Source: Virgifigura deserti (GTDB lineage: Bacteria > Pseudomonadota > Alphaproteobacteria > Dongiales > Dongiaceae). From it: a stretch of 64,000 bases of DNA. The translations under genes were made by a program, and so were the position numbers. Positions 43,810 through 52,908 of the stretch are shown piece after piece. The notes under the pieces are model-generated. The model had not been told where the DNA came from and did no database searches. It saw nothing but the letters and a program-made list of their open reading frames with translations. The stretch spans positions 372,001 to 436,000 of the forward strand of contig QOZR01000004.1 in assembly GCA_003576685.1 (NCBI GenBank). The letters run 5' to 3'. The stretch's first letter is position 1. The number at the start of each line of letters is the position of its first letter.

Positions 43810-44880
43810 ATGAAACGGTTAACATCTCGGAACTTCTCGCGGCGGCGCTTTCTCGGCGGCGCGGCCGCCATCGGCGTCACCGTGAGCGCGCTGCCGCGTA
43901 AGGGCTGGGCCCAGAGCAAGCAGGTCAACGTCTATAACTGGGACACCTATATCGGGGAGACGACCCTCGAAACCTTCACCGAGAATACCGGCATCGAGGT
44001 CCAGTACGATCTCTACGCCAACAACGAGGAACTGCTGGCCAAGCTTCAGGCCGGCAATCCGGGCTACGACCTCATCTTCCCGAGCGACTGGGCGGTCGAG
44101 AACATGGCGCTGCGGAACATGATCATGCCGCTCGACCATTCGAAGCTCACCAACCTCGACAATATCGACCCGAACTTCCGCAACCTGTCCTTCGATCCCG
44201 GGATGGCGCACAGCGTGCCCTATATGTGGGGCACGATGGGCATCGGCTATCGGGCGACGGCGGTCGACGAAACGCCGGATAGCTGGGGCGTATTGCTCGA
44301 CAGCGACAAATATTCGGGCCGTATCGCCCTGCTGGAAGATCAGCGCTCGGTCCTCGGCATCGCACTTAAATATCTCGGCTATTCGATGAACAGCACGAAT
44401 CCGGACGAGATCGCCGAGGCGCGGGACCTGCTCATCGCGCAGAAGCGGCATATCAAGGCCTTCGCGCCGGATTCCGGACAGGACATGCTGATCGCCGGCG
44501 ACGCCGACCTGGTGATGGAATGGAACGGCGACATCATGCAGGTCATGACGGAGGACGACGAACTGTCCTACATCGTGCCCAAGGAGGGCGGGATGGTGTG
44601 GACCGACAATATGTGCATCCCGACCGGAGCGCCCAATGTCGAGAACGCCTACGCCTTCATCGATCACATCCTGGATGCCGAGGTGAACGCGGAGATTGCC
44701 AACACCATCCAGTTCGCAACCGCCAACAAGGCGGCACGCCAGTACATCAACGAGGCGGACCTGAAGAACCCGGCGATCTATCCGCCGGATGAAGCGATCG
44801 CCCAGTCCGAGAGTTTGAAGGAGATCGGCGACGCTCTCCGGCTGTACAGCGAGGCCTGGACCGCGGTCCAGGCGGCGTAG
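43810..44880 (+). CDS. potD: polyamine-type ABC substrate-binding protein PotD (set 2)
   Basis: A 356-residue periplasmic binding protein with a twin-arginine signal (NFSRRRFLGGAAAIG). The mature N-terminus QVNVYNWDTYIGE is characteristic of PotD/PotF, and cleft residues appear in YDLIFPSDWAVE and VMEWNGDIMQV. ATG 43810 is preferred over a longer open frame upstream because it begins directly with the Tat signal. It heads a potD-potB-potC-potA operon. Confidence 0.92.
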   Translation: MKRLTSRNFSRRRFLGGAAAIGVTVSALPRKGWAQSKQVNVYNWDTYIGETTLETFTENTGIEVQYDLYANNEELLAKLQAGNPGYDLIFPSDWAVENMALRNMIMPLDHSKLTNLDNIDPNFRNLSFDPGMAHSVPYMWGTMGIGYRATAVDETPDSWGVLLDSDKYSGRIALLEDQRSVLGIALKYLGYSMNSTNPDEIAEARDLLIAQKRHIKAFAPDSGQDMLIAGDADLVMEWNGDIMQVMTEDDELSYIVPKEGGMVWTDNMCIPTGAPNVENAYAFIDHILDAEVNAEIANTIQFATANKAARQYINEADLKNPAIYPPDEAIAQSESLKEIGDALRLYSEAWTAVQAA

Positions 44881-44908
44881 CGCTGAAGATCGGACGTTCG
44901 CGAGACGT

Positions 44909-44978
44909 GCTCCCACCCTCCCGCTCTCGCGGGTCCCTCCCTCCCCCGCGTCTCGCGGGAGAGGGCTGGGGTGGGGGC
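44909..44978. repeat. palindromic repeat between potD and potB
   Basis: A C/G-rich inverted repeat containing CCCGCG-TCT-CGCGGG at 44945-44959, flanked by further pairing arms (ctcccaccctc and gctggggtggg). It lies in the usual place for an mRNA hairpin that separates a highly expressed binding-protein gene from its permeases. Confidence 0.7.
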
Positions 44979-45023
44979 TTCCCCGTGTACCGACTCGCAA
45001 GAGCATGACTCTCCGGCGATATC

Positions 45024-45932
45024 ATGCGTGACTGGCGCCGCGACAAGCTGGCCTTTTCGGTGTTCGCGCTGCCGGCCACCGCCTGGCTGGTGGTGTTCTT
45101 CACGATTCCGCTTGTCCTGATCTGGGTCTACAGCTTCGCGGACCGGGGGCCGCAGGGACAGGTCATCGTCGCGCTCTCGCTGGAGAACTACCAGCGGGCG
45201 CTGGAATGGATCCATCTCGGCATCATCTGGAAATCGATCTGGATCGCCGCTATCACAACAGTGCTCTGCCTGGCGCTCGGCTTCCCCCTGGCGATGGGGA
45301 TCGCCTTCGCGCCGCAGCGGTGGAAGAACCCGCTACTGCTGCTGGTGATCCTGCCGTTCTGGACCAACCTGCTGATCCGGACCTATGCCTGGATCGCGGT
45401 GCTGCGGACGCGCGGCTTCCTCAATAGCGGGCTCGAATGGGTGTATGATCGGATCGACGGCGCGCTCGGGCTGATCGGTCTGCCCGACCTGCTCGGGCCG
45501 TTTCAGCCGCTGGAGCTGCTGTACAACACGCCGGCGGTGATCATCGGTCTCGTCTACGTCAACCTGCCCTTCCTGGTCCTGCCGCTCTATGCGACCCTGG
45601 AAAAGCTCGACAAGTCCTATCTCGAAGCCAGCCTCGACCTGGGGGCCAGCCAGTGGCGCACTTTCGTTTCGGTGATGACGCCGCTCGCACTGCCGGGCAT
45701 CGTGTCGGGCACGCTGCTGGTCTTCATCCTGTCGCTTGGGACCTATCTGACGCCCGACCTGCTCGGCGGCCCGGACAGCGAGATGATCGGCAATCTGATC
45801 GCCCGCCAGTTCGGCGCGGCGCGCGATTGGCCGTTCGGCTCGGCGCTGTCGTTCCTGCTGCTCTATGCGGTGTTCCTTTTCCTCTGGCTGCGGGCCACGG
45901 TCGCGACGAGATCGAAGGGCGTGGGAGTCTGA
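45024..45932 (+). CDS. potB: polyamine-type ABC permease PotB (set 2)
   Basis: A 302-residue permease. The N-terminal region has VFALPATAWLVVFFTIPLVLIWVYSF, a central motif LPFWTNLLIRTYAW, and the coupling loop is EASLDLGASQWRTFVSVMTPLALPG. The stop is followed after one base by potC. Confidence 0.92.
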   Translation: MRDWRRDKLAFSVFALPATAWLVVFFTIPLVLIWVYSFADRGPQGQVIVALSLENYQRALEWIHLGIIWKSIWIAAITTVLCLALGFPLAMGIAFAPQRWKNPLLLLVILPFWTNLLIRTYAWIAVLRTRGFLNSGLEWVYDRIDGALGLIGLPDLLGPFQPLELLYNTPAVIIGLVYVNLPFLVLPLYATLEKLDKSYLEASLDLGASQWRTFVSVMTPLALPGIVSGTLLVFILSLGTYLTPDLLGGPDSEMIGNLIARQFGAARDWPFGSALSFLLLYAVFLFLWLRATVATRSKGVGV

Positions 45933-45933
45933 G

Positions 45934-46800
45934 ATGAGCGAAGTCGCGATCCCGTCCGAATCGGTGGTGGTCCGTCGCCGTCGACGGCGACGGGCAACGC
46001 CGCTGGAATATGGCCGGAAACGGTGGCTCCAGATCGTCCTGGCCCTCAATTTCCTGTTCCTGTACTTCCCGATCGCCGCGCTGATCGCCTTCAGCTTCAA
46101 CGACAGCCGGCGGAATGTCACCTGGCAGGGCTTCACCTTCAAATATTACGAGAAGGCCTACAACAACGCCGGCCTGCACGAGGCCTTCCTCAACAGCATG
46201 ATCGTCGCCGGAACCTCCACCGTGGTCTCGACGCTGCTCGGCACCATGCTGGGCCTGGCGCTCTACCGCTACCGCTTTCCGGGCCGGGGGCCGTTCGAGG
46301 GCTGGGTGCATCTGCCGATCGTCATCCCCGAGGTCTGCCTCGGCGTCGCCATGCTCGCCTTCTTCGCCTGGGCGGATATTCCGCTCGGCCTGTTCACCGT
46401 CACGGTGAGCCACATCGCCTTCACCATTCCGTTCGTCGCAGTCGTCGTCCGCTCGCGCATGGCGGGCTTCGACGAATCGCTCGAGGAAGCCTCGCGCGAC
46501 CTCGGCGCCAACGGTTGGCAGACCTTCTGGAGCGTCACCTTCCCCTATATGATCCCGGGGGTAGTGGCCGGGGCGCTGCTCGCCTTCACCTTGTCGCTCG
46601 ACGATTTCGTCATCACCTTCTTCACCTCGGGCCCGGGATCGACGACCTTCCCGATCAAGATCTATTCGATGGTCCGGTTCAGCGTCACGCCGGAGGTGAA
46701 CGCGGCCTCGACCGTGCTGATCGTCCTGACCCTGACGCTGACGGTCACGGCAATGCTGATCCAGGCTCGCACCGGCAGGAAGATCGACACGCATGGATAA
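45934..46800 (+). CDS. potC: polyamine-type ABC permease PotC (set 2)
   Basis: A 288-residue permease beginning with an arginine-rich cytoplasmic tail (RRRRRRR around residues 14-20). Then come FLYFPIAALIAFSFNDSR and the coupling loop EEASRDLGANGWQTFWSVTFPYM. GDFV-type residues LDDFVITFFTSGPG are typical of PotC. It overlaps potA by eight bases. ATG 45934 is chosen over an open frame further upstream that lies inside potB. Confidence 0.92.
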   Translation: MSEVAIPSESVVVRRRRRRRATPLEYGRKRWLQIVLALNFLFLYFPIAALIAFSFNDSRRNVTWQGFTFKYYEKAYNNAGLHEAFLNSMIVAGTSTVVSTLLGTMLGLALYRYRFPGRGPFEGWVHLPIVIPEVCLGVAMLAFFAWADIPLGLFTVTVSHIAFTIPFVAVVVRSRMAGFDESLEEASRDLGANGWQTFWSVTFPYMIPGVVAGALLAFTLSLDDFVITFFTSGPGSTTFPIKIYSMVRFSVTPEVNAASTVLIVLTLTLTVTAMLIQARTGRKIDTHG

Positions 46801-47878
46801 TCCGAAGCCCATCATCTCCATCCGGAACGTCACCAAGCGGTTCGGCAGCGTCGTCGCCGTCGACGACGCCTGCCTCGATATCGCCGAGGGCGAGTTCTTC
46901 GCCCTGCTCGGCCCGTCGGGCTGCGGCAAGACGACGCTGTTGCGGATGCTGGCCGGCTTCGAGCATCCGAGCGAAGGGGACATTCTGATCGGCGGCCAGG
47001 ACATGTCCGACGTGGACCCCAACAAGCGCCCGGTCAACATGGTGTTCCAGTCCTACGCCGTGTTCCCGCATATGTCGGTGGCGCGCAATGTCGGCTATGG
47101 CCTGCGGGTCACCGGCGTGCCGGCGGCGGAGATCAAGGAACGGGTCGGCGAGGCGCTGGCCCTGGTCAAGCTGGCGGGCTATGAGGAGCGCATGCCGACG
47201 CAGCTTTCGGGCGGCCAGCGGCAGCGGGTGGCGCTGGCCCGCGCGCTCGTCAAGCGACCGAAGGTGCTGCTCCTCGACGAACCCCTGTCGGCGCTCGATG
47301 CCAAGCTGCGCGAGGCGATGCAGCTCGAGCTGGTGCGGCTGCAGCAGTCGGTCGGCATCACCTTCGTGATCGTTACCCACGACCAAGACGAGGCCCTGTC
47401 GATGGCCGACCGCATCGCGGTGATGGATTCCGGTCAAGTCCGCCAGGTCGCGCCGCCGGCCGAGCTCTACGAGTTTCCGAACTCGCGCTTCGTCGCCGAC
47501 TTCATCGGCAAGATGAACCTGTTCGCGGGCCGCGTCGCCGGCGCGGCGGACGGTCGTGTGCTGATCGAGATTCAAGGCATGGATCGCATCGCCGTGCCCT
47601 ATGGCGACCAAGCGCGCGGCGAGATTGGCGTCGCCGTGCGGCCGGAAAAGATCCGCCTGGCGCCGACGCCACCAACCGACGGGGAGATCGGGCTGCGCGG
47701 CCGGGTCCGCGAGGTCGCCTATTACGGCGACGAGAGTCACGTCTTCCTGGAGACCGCGGCCGGCGTCATCACCGCCAACCGGCCCAACGCGGCGCGCACC
47801 ACCACCCCGGCCGTTGCCCTCGGCGACGAGCTGTGGGCTTCGTGGGAGCCGGCGGATACGCTGGTGCTGACCGAATAG
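46793..47878 (+). CDS. potA: polyamine-type ABC transporter ATPase PotA (set 2)
   Basis: A 361-residue ATPase with Walker A GPSGCGKT, Q-loop VFQSYAVFPHM, signature LSGGQRQRVALARAL, Walker B VLLLDEPLSALD and VTHDQDEAL. A TOBE domain (GKMNLFAGRV, RPEKIRLAP) follows. Together with the preceding three genes it completes a second polyamine-type importer, whose gene order differs from that of set 1. Confidence 0.92.
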   Translation: MDNPKPIISIRNVTKRFGSVVAVDDACLDIAEGEFFALLGPSGCGKTTLLRMLAGFEHPSEGDILIGGQDMSDVDPNKRPVNMVFQSYAVFPHMSVARNVGYGLRVTGVPAAEIKERVGEALALVKLAGYEERMPTQLSGGQRQRVALARALVKRPKVLLLDEPLSALDAKLREAMQLELVRLQQSVGITFVIVTHDQDEALSMADRIAVMDSGQVRQVAPPAELYEFPNSRFVADFIGKMNLFAGRVAGAADGRVLIEIQGMDRIAVPYGDQARGEIGVAVRPEKIRLAPTPPTDGEIGLRGRVREVAYYGDESHVFLETAAGVITANRPNAARTTTPAVALGDELWASWEPADTLVLTE

Positions 47879-47897
47879 GCAGCCGAAGGCCCTCGCT

Positions 47898-48644
47898 TCA
47901 GCGCCCCGCCGAAACGTCGAGCAGCGCACCATTCACATAGGCAGCGGCATCGCTCAGCAGCCAGACGATCGCCTCCGCTACTTCCTCGGCCGTTCCCGCC
48001 CGGCCGAGTGGCGTTTCGGCGCCGAGCGACGCCGCGCGGTCCGGGCGGCCGCCGCTGGCGTGAATGTCCGTATCGATCAGGCCGGGCCGCACCGCGTTGA
48101 CCCGCACGCCCTCGGGCCCCAGCTCCTTCGCGAGACCTATAGTCATCGTGTCCATCGCACCCTTAGACCCAGCGTAATCGACATATTCGAAGGGCGAGCC
48201 GAGCCGCGCGGCGGCGGAGGAGACATTGACGATGGCGCCGCCCCGTCCGCCGCGACTCGTCGATAAGCGGCGCGCCGCCTCGCGCGCGCAGAGATAGGCA
48301 CCGTAGACATTGATGTCGAAAATCCGTTTCAGGCGCTCCGCGGTCATCTCGACCAGCGGAAGCGAGGGCGCGACGATCCCGGCATTGTTGACGAACCCGT
48401 CCAGCGGACCGAACGCCGCCTGCGCGGCATCGAACATGGCGGTGACATCGGCTTCGACCGAAACATCGCCCCGCATAGCGACAGCGCGCCCGCCGGCTGC
48501 TTCGACCTCGGCGACCGTCAGCGCGGCCGCCTCGGCGTTTCCGACGAAGTTCACGCCGACGGACCACCCTCTCACGCCCGCCAATCGCGCCGTCGCCCGG
48601 CCGATGCCTCGGCTCGCGCCGGTGATCAGGATCACCTTCGTCAT
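47898..48644 (-). CDS. short-chain dehydrogenase/reductase
   Basis: A 248-residue classical SDR. The cofactor motif is TGASRGIG near the N-terminus, followed by NNAG at about residue 88, the catalytic Ser in NVSSAAARL and YVDYAGSKG containing the YxxxK pair. The ATG at 48644 is preferred because GGGGAGG lies just ahead, whereas an upstream ATG at 48674 lacks one. The substrate is unknown, and NADP preference is suggested by the TGASRG motif. Confidence 0.9.
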   Translation of the reverse strand: MTKVILITGASRGIGRATARLAGVRGWSVGVNFVGNAEAAALTVAEVEAAGGRAVAMRGDVSVEADVTAMFDAAQAAFGPLDGFVNNAGIVAPSLPLVEMTAERLKRIFDINVYGAYLCAREAARRLSTSRGGRGGAIVNVSSAAARLGSPFEYVDYAGSKGAMDTMTIGLAKELGPEGVRVNAVRPGLIDTDIHASGGRPDRAASLGAETPLGRAGTAEEVAEAIVWLLSDAAAYVNGALLDVSAGR

Positions 48645-48713
48645 CCTCACCTCCCCTTCGGATTCCATAAGCATCCGGCCTCAGAGTACGATCCGATGAG
48701 GTTGGATCAACCT

Positions 48714-48764
48714 GATCGGTGAATCGTCCTCTAACTTATATGACTAGAGGCTGATTCACCGATT
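48714..48764. repeat. 51-base palindrome upstream of the SDR gene
   Basis: Arms gatcggtgaatc (48714-48725) and gattcaccgatt (48753-48764) pair over 11 of 12 bases. Inner arms cctcta (48728-48733) and tagagg (48745-48750) pair fully, around an 11-base AT-rich loop. It could be an operator or the remains of a miniature element next to the IS end at 48797. Confidence 0.7.
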
Positions 48765-48796
48765 ATGTCGGTTCGATGTGATCGGATCAGGCTAGG

Positions 48797-48862
48797 TTCA
48801 ACAAGTAAGTGTGCCGATTCACGCAAAATTCGATCATTCGAATTTTATGATCGAGACACTAA
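48797..48862 (-). repeat. probable insertion-sequence end, copy 2 (inverted)
   Basis: The reverse complement of this stretch matches 40994-41060 (agtgtctcgatc, attcgaatgatcgaattt, gcgtgaatcggcacac). It contains the stop codon of the TauE/SafE gene, so the insertion probably rewrote that gene's last codons. Confidence 0.68.
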
Positions 48863-49593
48863 GGACGGAGAATGGTCAGGGCACTTGTCGTGACGATCAC
48901 GATCGCCGCCATCACCATGAGCCAGCGCGCCGGCAGCCGCTTGCTCAGATAGCCGGCAAAGGGCGCCGCCAGGATTCCGCCGAGAACCAGCCCCAAAACC
49001 ACCTGATAATGAGCGATGCCGATCGTGAGCAGGAACGCAACGGAAATGGACAGGGTGACAAAGAACTCGGCGGCGACCACCGAACCGATCGTGTAGCGGG
49101 GATCGGAGCCGCGGGCCAGCAAGGTCGAGACCACGACCGGTCCCCACCCGCCGCCGCCGATCGCGTCCAGAAAGCCGCCCACCACCGCGAGCGGCGACAC
49201 GCCCCGTTTGGGCGGCTCCTTCGGATAGGTGACGAAGGCCTTCACGAGGATGATCAGCCCCATGACGGCGAGATAGCCGGCAATGAAGGGCTTGATGATC
49301 TCCGCCGGCAATTCGGTCAGCACATAGGCACCGAGAACGCCGCCCGCCACTCCCGACACCACCAACGTCAAGAACAGCCGACGGTTGATGTTGTCGTGGT
49401 ACAGGTGCGACAGGCCCGATACGCCGGTCGTGAACACCTCGGCGGTGTGGACGCTGGCGCTGGCAGCCGCCGGCGGCAGGCCGGTACTCAGGAGAAAGGA
49501 GGTCGAGAGAACGCCATAGGCCATGCCCAGCGCGCCATCGACAAGCTGGGCCGCGAACCCGACGAGAACGTAAGCGAGCAGTTCCGCTTCCAT
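48859..49593 (-). CDS. TauE/SafE-family sulfite/anion exporter-like permease
   Basis: A 244-residue membrane protein with two TauE/SafE repeats: GFAAQLVDGALGMAYGVLSTSFLL near the N-terminus and GGFLDAIGGGGWGPVVVSTLL in the middle. About seven or eight transmembrane segments are predicted. Its stop codon falls within the IS-end-like repeat, so the native C-terminus may have been trimmed by a few residues. ATG 49593 is chosen. A longer frame upstream overlaps the next gene. Confidence 0.88.
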   Translation of the reverse strand: MEAELLAYVLVGFAAQLVDGALGMAYGVLSTSFLLSTGLPPAAASASVHTAEVFTTGVSGLSHLYHDNINRRLFLTLVVSGVAGGVLGAYVLTELPAEIIKPFIAGYLAVMGLIILVKAFVTYPKEPPKRGVSPLAVVGGFLDAIGGGGWGPVVVSTLLARGSDPRYTIGSVVAAEFFVTLSISVAFLLTIGIAHYQVVLGLVLGGILAAPFAGYLSKRLPARWLMVMAAIVIVTTSALTILRP

Positions 49594-49712
49594 GCTGCCG
49601 AGCCTCCATATTTCATGGACGGGCTGGAAATGGGCAAGGCAGCATATGCGATCCGCTGTCCCGGACGCCACAATCTTGCTGGCTACCGACGATAGCGAAG
49701 GCGGCTCAGGCC

Positions 49713-51758
49713 CTATTCCCTCGCCAGCCGCGGTCGACCGAAGGCTGTCGCGGTGATGCGGCTTTCGATGAAGATGCGGAAGCCGCTCGCCCCCTCGGCG
49801 ACCTTGTCCTCGCGGTCGTGCCGGAGCTCGAGGTCCACGGCGCCCGCGCGTTGCGCCTGCTCTGTCGCGAGCGCGCTCGTTCCGGCGACAGCGAACGCGG
49901 CGGCGGCCTCGAGGTCGTCGAAATCGCGAAGCCCGGTCGGCAGGTGAACGCGGTAGCGGTCCTCCGCCGGCGCTGTGATCACGGCGGTGGCGGCCTGCAT
50001 GACGCCGCCGGCCACCGCCCCCACGGCATTCGACACCGCCGCATGGTCCGGGATGACGAGGCGCGTGTTCAGCCGCTCGGCGACATCCGGATAGTAGGTC
50101 GCGACCGGCGCGCCGATTGCCACCAGCGGCCGGCGAAGGGTCAGCGACACGGCGAGCGGCGCCGCATCCGCTTCGCCTCCGCCTGTTGAGCCGCCGAGGC
50201 CGCGGTCGACCAGCCAGTTCGACACGGGGCCGTCGCCGAGGTTGATCCCGTCGGCTTCGGCGAGCGCGGTCGTCAGGAGGACGCGGGCGGACTGCCGGAC
50301 CACCTGCTCGACCACGCGCCGCGCGAAGGCCTCGACGTCCGGAATGGCGGCGCGCTCCGCATCCAGCACCCGGCGCAGCCAAAGCGCGCCGCCGAGCCGA
50401 GCCGCCTCCGCCGACCAGCCCTGCTGCAGCTCCAGGACATGCGCCGCATCGCTCGGCGTGAAACCGCCGATCGCCACTAGGCCGCGATCGACGAGGCGCG
50501 CGACTCCGCGCTCCGACGCATGGCCGGTGATCAGGCGCGACAGCGCCACCGGGCCGACGGCCAGATCCTCCCACAGCTTCGCCTGGACGCGGTCGAGACC
50601 GGTCTGGCCGGTGTCCAGCGGCCGCAGGCGCAGGGCGAAGCGGCCGTCGAAGCGCTCGGATTCCCGCTCGGAGAGCTGCTGCCGAAGACTGTCGATCACC
50701 GAGCCGTGGTCGCGGCCGAGCAGGCTGAGCGGCACGATTCGGCGCGGCCCGAGAACCAGGCGGTTTGCCTCGTCGACGCGGACCTCGCTGTCGCCGCCGA
50801 GGCCGAAGGTGTGGACCGCCACGGCTTCGACCATCGTCCGCCAGCCGCCGACGGTCGCGCCTTCCGCGGCGAGCACCGGCCGGCCGTCGCGCAGCAGCGC
50901 GATGTCCGTCGTGGTTCCGCCCATATCGACGACGAAGACGTCGTCCTCGCCGGACAGATGCCTGGCGCCGACGAGGCTCGCCGCCGGGCCGGACAGGATC
51001 GTCTCGACCGGCGAGCCCAGGGCGACCTTCGCCTCGATCAGCGAACCGTCGCCCTTTACCACCATCAGCGGCGCCGCGATCCCCTTCTCCGCCAGCAGGC
51101 CGCCGATCGCCCGGATCAGCTGCTGAAGCTGCGGAATCAGCCGGGCGTTCAGCGCGGCGGTGAGCGCCCGGCGCGGCGCATCGAGCTTCGAGGTCAGCTC
51201 ATGCCCGCAGGTCACGGGGCGATCCGTCAGCTCCTGTATCAGATCGCGGATCGCGCACTCATGCGCCGCGTTGCGGACCGAGAAGAAGCCGGATACCGCG
51301 AAGGCGGCGACGTTGGGCGCGTGGGCGAGGACGGCCTGCCGCGCGGCCTCGAGATCGAGCGGCGCCTGCTCGTCGCCGGCCGGCGTGTGGCCGCCCTCGA
51401 TGAAAACCACAGGGTCGCCGCCAAGTGCCTGGCGCAGCCCCGCCTTGTCGAGCGCCTTCGGATCATACCCCAGGAGCAGGAGACAGATCGGGCTGCCATA
51501 ACCTTCCACGATCGCGTTGGTCGCCAGTGTGGTGGAGAGGGACACGAGCGCGATGTCGGCGAGGATATCGGGCGGAGCCTCGGCGAGGACGGCCTCGATC
51601 GCCTCCCGAAGCCCGATCGCGAGGTCGTGCTTCGTGGTGAGCGCCTTGGCGGCGGCGATTACGTCTCCGGTCGCGCCCCCCGTTACGCCTTGCGCGGGGT
51701 CGAACAGGACCGCGTCGGTATAGGTCCCGCCGGTATCGAGGCCGAGAAGAACGGACAA
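49713..51758 (-). CDS. hydantoinase/oxoprolinase HyuA-family protein
   Basis: A 681-residue protein of the HyuA/5-oxoprolinase-A family. The N-terminal nucleotide-binding motif is GLDTGGTYTDAV, a second phosphate motif is VVDMGGTTTDIALL, and SLSTTLATNAIVEG is diagnostic. Relatives hydrolyse ATP to open hydantoin or oxoproline rings, or act in acetone or acetophenone carboxylases, generally with a HyuB partner. No HyuB lies beside it here. The substrate is therefore open. Confidence 0.88.
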   Translation of the reverse strand: MSVLLGLDTGGTYTDAVLFDPAQGVTGGATGDVIAAAKALTTKHDLAIGLREAIEAVLAEAPPDILADIALVSLSTTLATNAIVEGYGSPICLLLLGYDPKALDKAGLRQALGGDPVVFIEGGHTPAGDEQAPLDLEAARQAVLAHAPNVAAFAVSGFFSVRNAAHECAIRDLIQELTDRPVTCGHELTSKLDAPRRALTAALNARLIPQLQQLIRAIGGLLAEKGIAAPLMVVKGDGSLIEAKVALGSPVETILSGPAASLVGARHLSGEDDVFVVDMGGTTTDIALLRDGRPVLAAEGATVGGWRTMVEAVAVHTFGLGGDSEVRVDEANRLVLGPRRIVPLSLLGRDHGSVIDSLRQQLSERESERFDGRFALRLRPLDTGQTGLDRVQAKLWEDLAVGPVALSRLITGHASERGVARLVDRGLVAIGGFTPSDAAHVLELQQGWSAEAARLGGALWLRRVLDAERAAIPDVEAFARRVVEQVVRQSARVLLTTALAEADGINLGDGPVSNWLVDRGLGGSTGGGEADAAPLAVSLTLRRPLVAIGAPVATYYPDVAERLNTRLVIPDHAAVSNAVGAVAGGVMQAATAVITAPAEDRYRVHLPTGLRDFDDLEAAAAFAVAGTSALATEQAQRAGAVDLELRHDREDKVAEGASGFRIFIESRITATAFGRPRLARE

Positions 51759-51976
51759 GGGATTGATGCCCTGCTGAAGTGGATGTAGCGGATCGAAGGG
51801 AGCGACAGTGCGGCTTTAGACCGCAGCGGAACCGGCGTCAAACGAATCCCGAAGCCCGATCGCCCGCGCCTGCCAATCCCCATTCGGCGAGCGAAATATA
51901 GTGTCGGAACAAGACTCCATGCTATCGTCCTAACGGGGGTAGCGTTGTGGGGATAATGTTCCATGGAGCAGCAGCG

Positions 51977-52792
51977 ATGATCGCGCACAGGCCAGGTCCG
52001 GCGGAAGCCGCGCTCTACCGTGAACAGGGCTTCCTTCTTCCGATTCAAGCCTTGCCCGAGGATGAGGCGCTGGCGATCGCCGCCTGGATCGACGCACTGC
52101 CGAAGGATCGGCTGACCGCCCTCGAGGTGCCCTGGGTGCAGAAGAGCTATCTGCTGTTCCCGACCCTCGACGCGGTGATCCGCAACGGCGCCATCCTCGA
52201 TTGCGTCGAGGCACTGTTCGGCCCGGACATCCTGGTGCTGAGCGCGGACCTGTTCATCAAGCCGCCGCATAACGGCCAACGCATCACCTGGCACCAGGAC
52301 GTGAACTATTGGGGGCTCGAGCCGATGGAGGTGGTGACGGCCTGGGTCGCCCTCACCGAGGCGACGCCCGAGAACGGCTGCATGCGGTTCAGCCCCGGCG
52401 GCCATCTGCGGGCGCTGCCGCATATCGAGAGCTATGCGGCCGACAACATGTTGTCGCGCGGCCAGGAGATCGCGGTGGAGATCGACGAGCGTTCGACGGT
52501 CTATGGCGCACTGCGGCCGGGGCAAGCGTCGCTGCATCACGGCCTGATGCCGCATGCCTCGGGACCGAACCAGACGGATCGGCCGCGGATCGGGTTCGCA
52601 ATCCGCTACGCGCCGACCAAGGTCCGGCAGACCTCGGGTCCGCCGATTACGGCGATGCTGGTCCGGGGCGAGGACCGCTACGGGCATTTCCGCCTGGAAC
52701 ATCCGGCGCAGGGCGACCTCGACGTCGCGGCCATCGCCGCACACCGCGCGGCCTTGCTGCCCCACGCGGCCGAGCGGTTCTCGACGATCTGA
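51977..52792 (+). CDS. phytanoyl-CoA dioxygenase (PhyH)-family Fe(II)/2-oxoglutarate oxygenase
   Basis: About 271 residues from ATG 51977. The iron-binding pair is H106-x-D108 in WHQDVNYWG, the distal histidine probably lies in SLHHGLMPHAS (187-193), and R202 (DRPR) may hold 2-oxoglutarate. It should be a mononuclear iron dioxygenase that hydroxylates a small molecule. The neighbouring genes do not point to a substrate. An ATG at 51953 is also in frame. Confidence 0.87.
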   Translation: MIAHRPGPAEAALYREQGFLLPIQALPEDEALAIAAWIDALPKDRLTALEVPWVQKSYLLFPTLDAVIRNGAILDCVEALFGPDILVLSADLFIKPPHNGQRITWHQDVNYWGLEPMEVVTAWVALTEATPENGCMRFSPGGHLRALPHIESYAADNMLSRGQEIAVEIDERSTVYGALRPGQASLHHGLMPHASGPNQTDRPRIGFAIRYAPTKVRQTSGPPITAMLVRGEDRYGHFRLEHPAQGDLDVAAIAAHRAALLPHAAERFSTI

Positions 52793-52846
52793 CGATCCGG
52801 CGGGAATGATCCGCTGGCAGACAGCTAAGCATAAAGCGGACAAAGA

Positions 52847-52880
52847 CCAGCGGCGCCGTAAGGCGCCGCTGGATCATTTT
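52847..52880. terminator. bidirectional hairpin terminator
   Basis: A perfect 11-bp stem CCAGCGGCGCC-GTAA-GGCGCCGCTGG (52847-52872) lies between the convergent PhyH and VOC genes, with ATCATTTT on the plus side. Confidence 0.75.
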
Positions 52881-52908
52881 GGGCATCGGGTGAAGAGAAA
52901 ACCGACCC

